Shown: piece after piece, positions 15,740 through 15,777 of the stretch
Position numbering within the stretch: the first letter of the stretch is position 1
Layout: each line of letters starts with the position of its first letter
NCBI GenBank assembly: GCA_937892255.1
Contig: CALAUL010000033.1
Coordinates: 1 to 15,777, forward strand
Direction of reading: 5' to 3'
DNA: 15,777 nucleotides
DNA from: an uncultured Bacteroidales bacterium
GTDB taxonomy: Bacteria; Bacteroidota; Bacteroidia; Bacteroidales; Marinilabiliaceae
Position numbers and translations under genes: made by a program
Notes under the pieces: model-generated
Databases searched by the model: none
What the model saw: only the letters and a program-made list of their open reading frames with translations
Told to the model about the DNA's origin: nothing

Positions 15740-15777
15740 ATGAAAACAAGAAAAAATCTGGCGTATTTCGCCTTGTT
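15740..15777 (+). CDS. Start of an unidentified gene, cut by the window end
   Basis: An ATG at 15740 opens a frame reading MKTRKNLAYFAL before the window stops. The basic residues followed by a hydrophobic run look like the beginning of a signal peptide or membrane segment. A fitting promoter lies just upstream. Twelve codons are too few to identify the product. Confidence 0.4.
   Translation, partial: MKTRKNLAYFAL

Overview
The window looks like a chromosomal segment from a member of the Bacteroidales (Bacteroides/Prevotella-like). Three things point there: promoter-like TTTG-N19~22-TAnnTTTG signals instead of -35/-10 boxes, the lack of clear Shine-Dalgarno sequences, and protein families typical of that order (Wzi-type capsule protein, WbsX, the Bacteroidetes form of topoisomerase IV, and a lipoprotein with acidic residues after its cysteine).

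Positions 14-8127 (minus strand) hold a surface-polysaccharide operon. It starts with a Wzi-like outer-membrane capsule protein and continues with a GT2 glycosyltransferase, a WbsX/GH99-like protein, two more GT2 enzymes, a 526-residue protein with two fused GT2 domains, another GT2, and an N-terminal GT2 fragment of 57 codons at the window edge. The genes are tightly packed, with three 4-base ATGA overlaps, one 11-base overlap and gaps of 3-21 bases. One promoter-like signal lies directly in front of wzi. No flippase, polymerase or Wza/Wzc gene is visible, so the locus probably continues beyond position 1.

Positions 8128-8443 are a divergent regulatory region. It holds the wzi promoter, a 22-base inverted repeat, a second promoter facing the other way whose spacer is made of an 11-unit TA repeat, and a leader with a 7-bp hairpin. 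Downstream on the plus strand (8444-10540) are a helical coiled-coil lipoprotein and a small outer-membrane beta-barrel, apparently one operon ending in a strong hairpin terminator. The TA repeat is the most interesting signal: changes in repeat number would alter promoter spacing by 2 bp per unit, a plausible phase switch for a surface lipoprotein/barrel pair.

Positions 10722-15269 (minus strand) carry parE and parC, the two subunits of topoisomerase IV, with a good promoter-like signal about 170 bases upstream of parE and their own hairpin terminator. The last 38 bases begin another plus-strand gene that runs off the window. I saw no rRNA, tRNA, CRISPR, insertion sequence or integrase.
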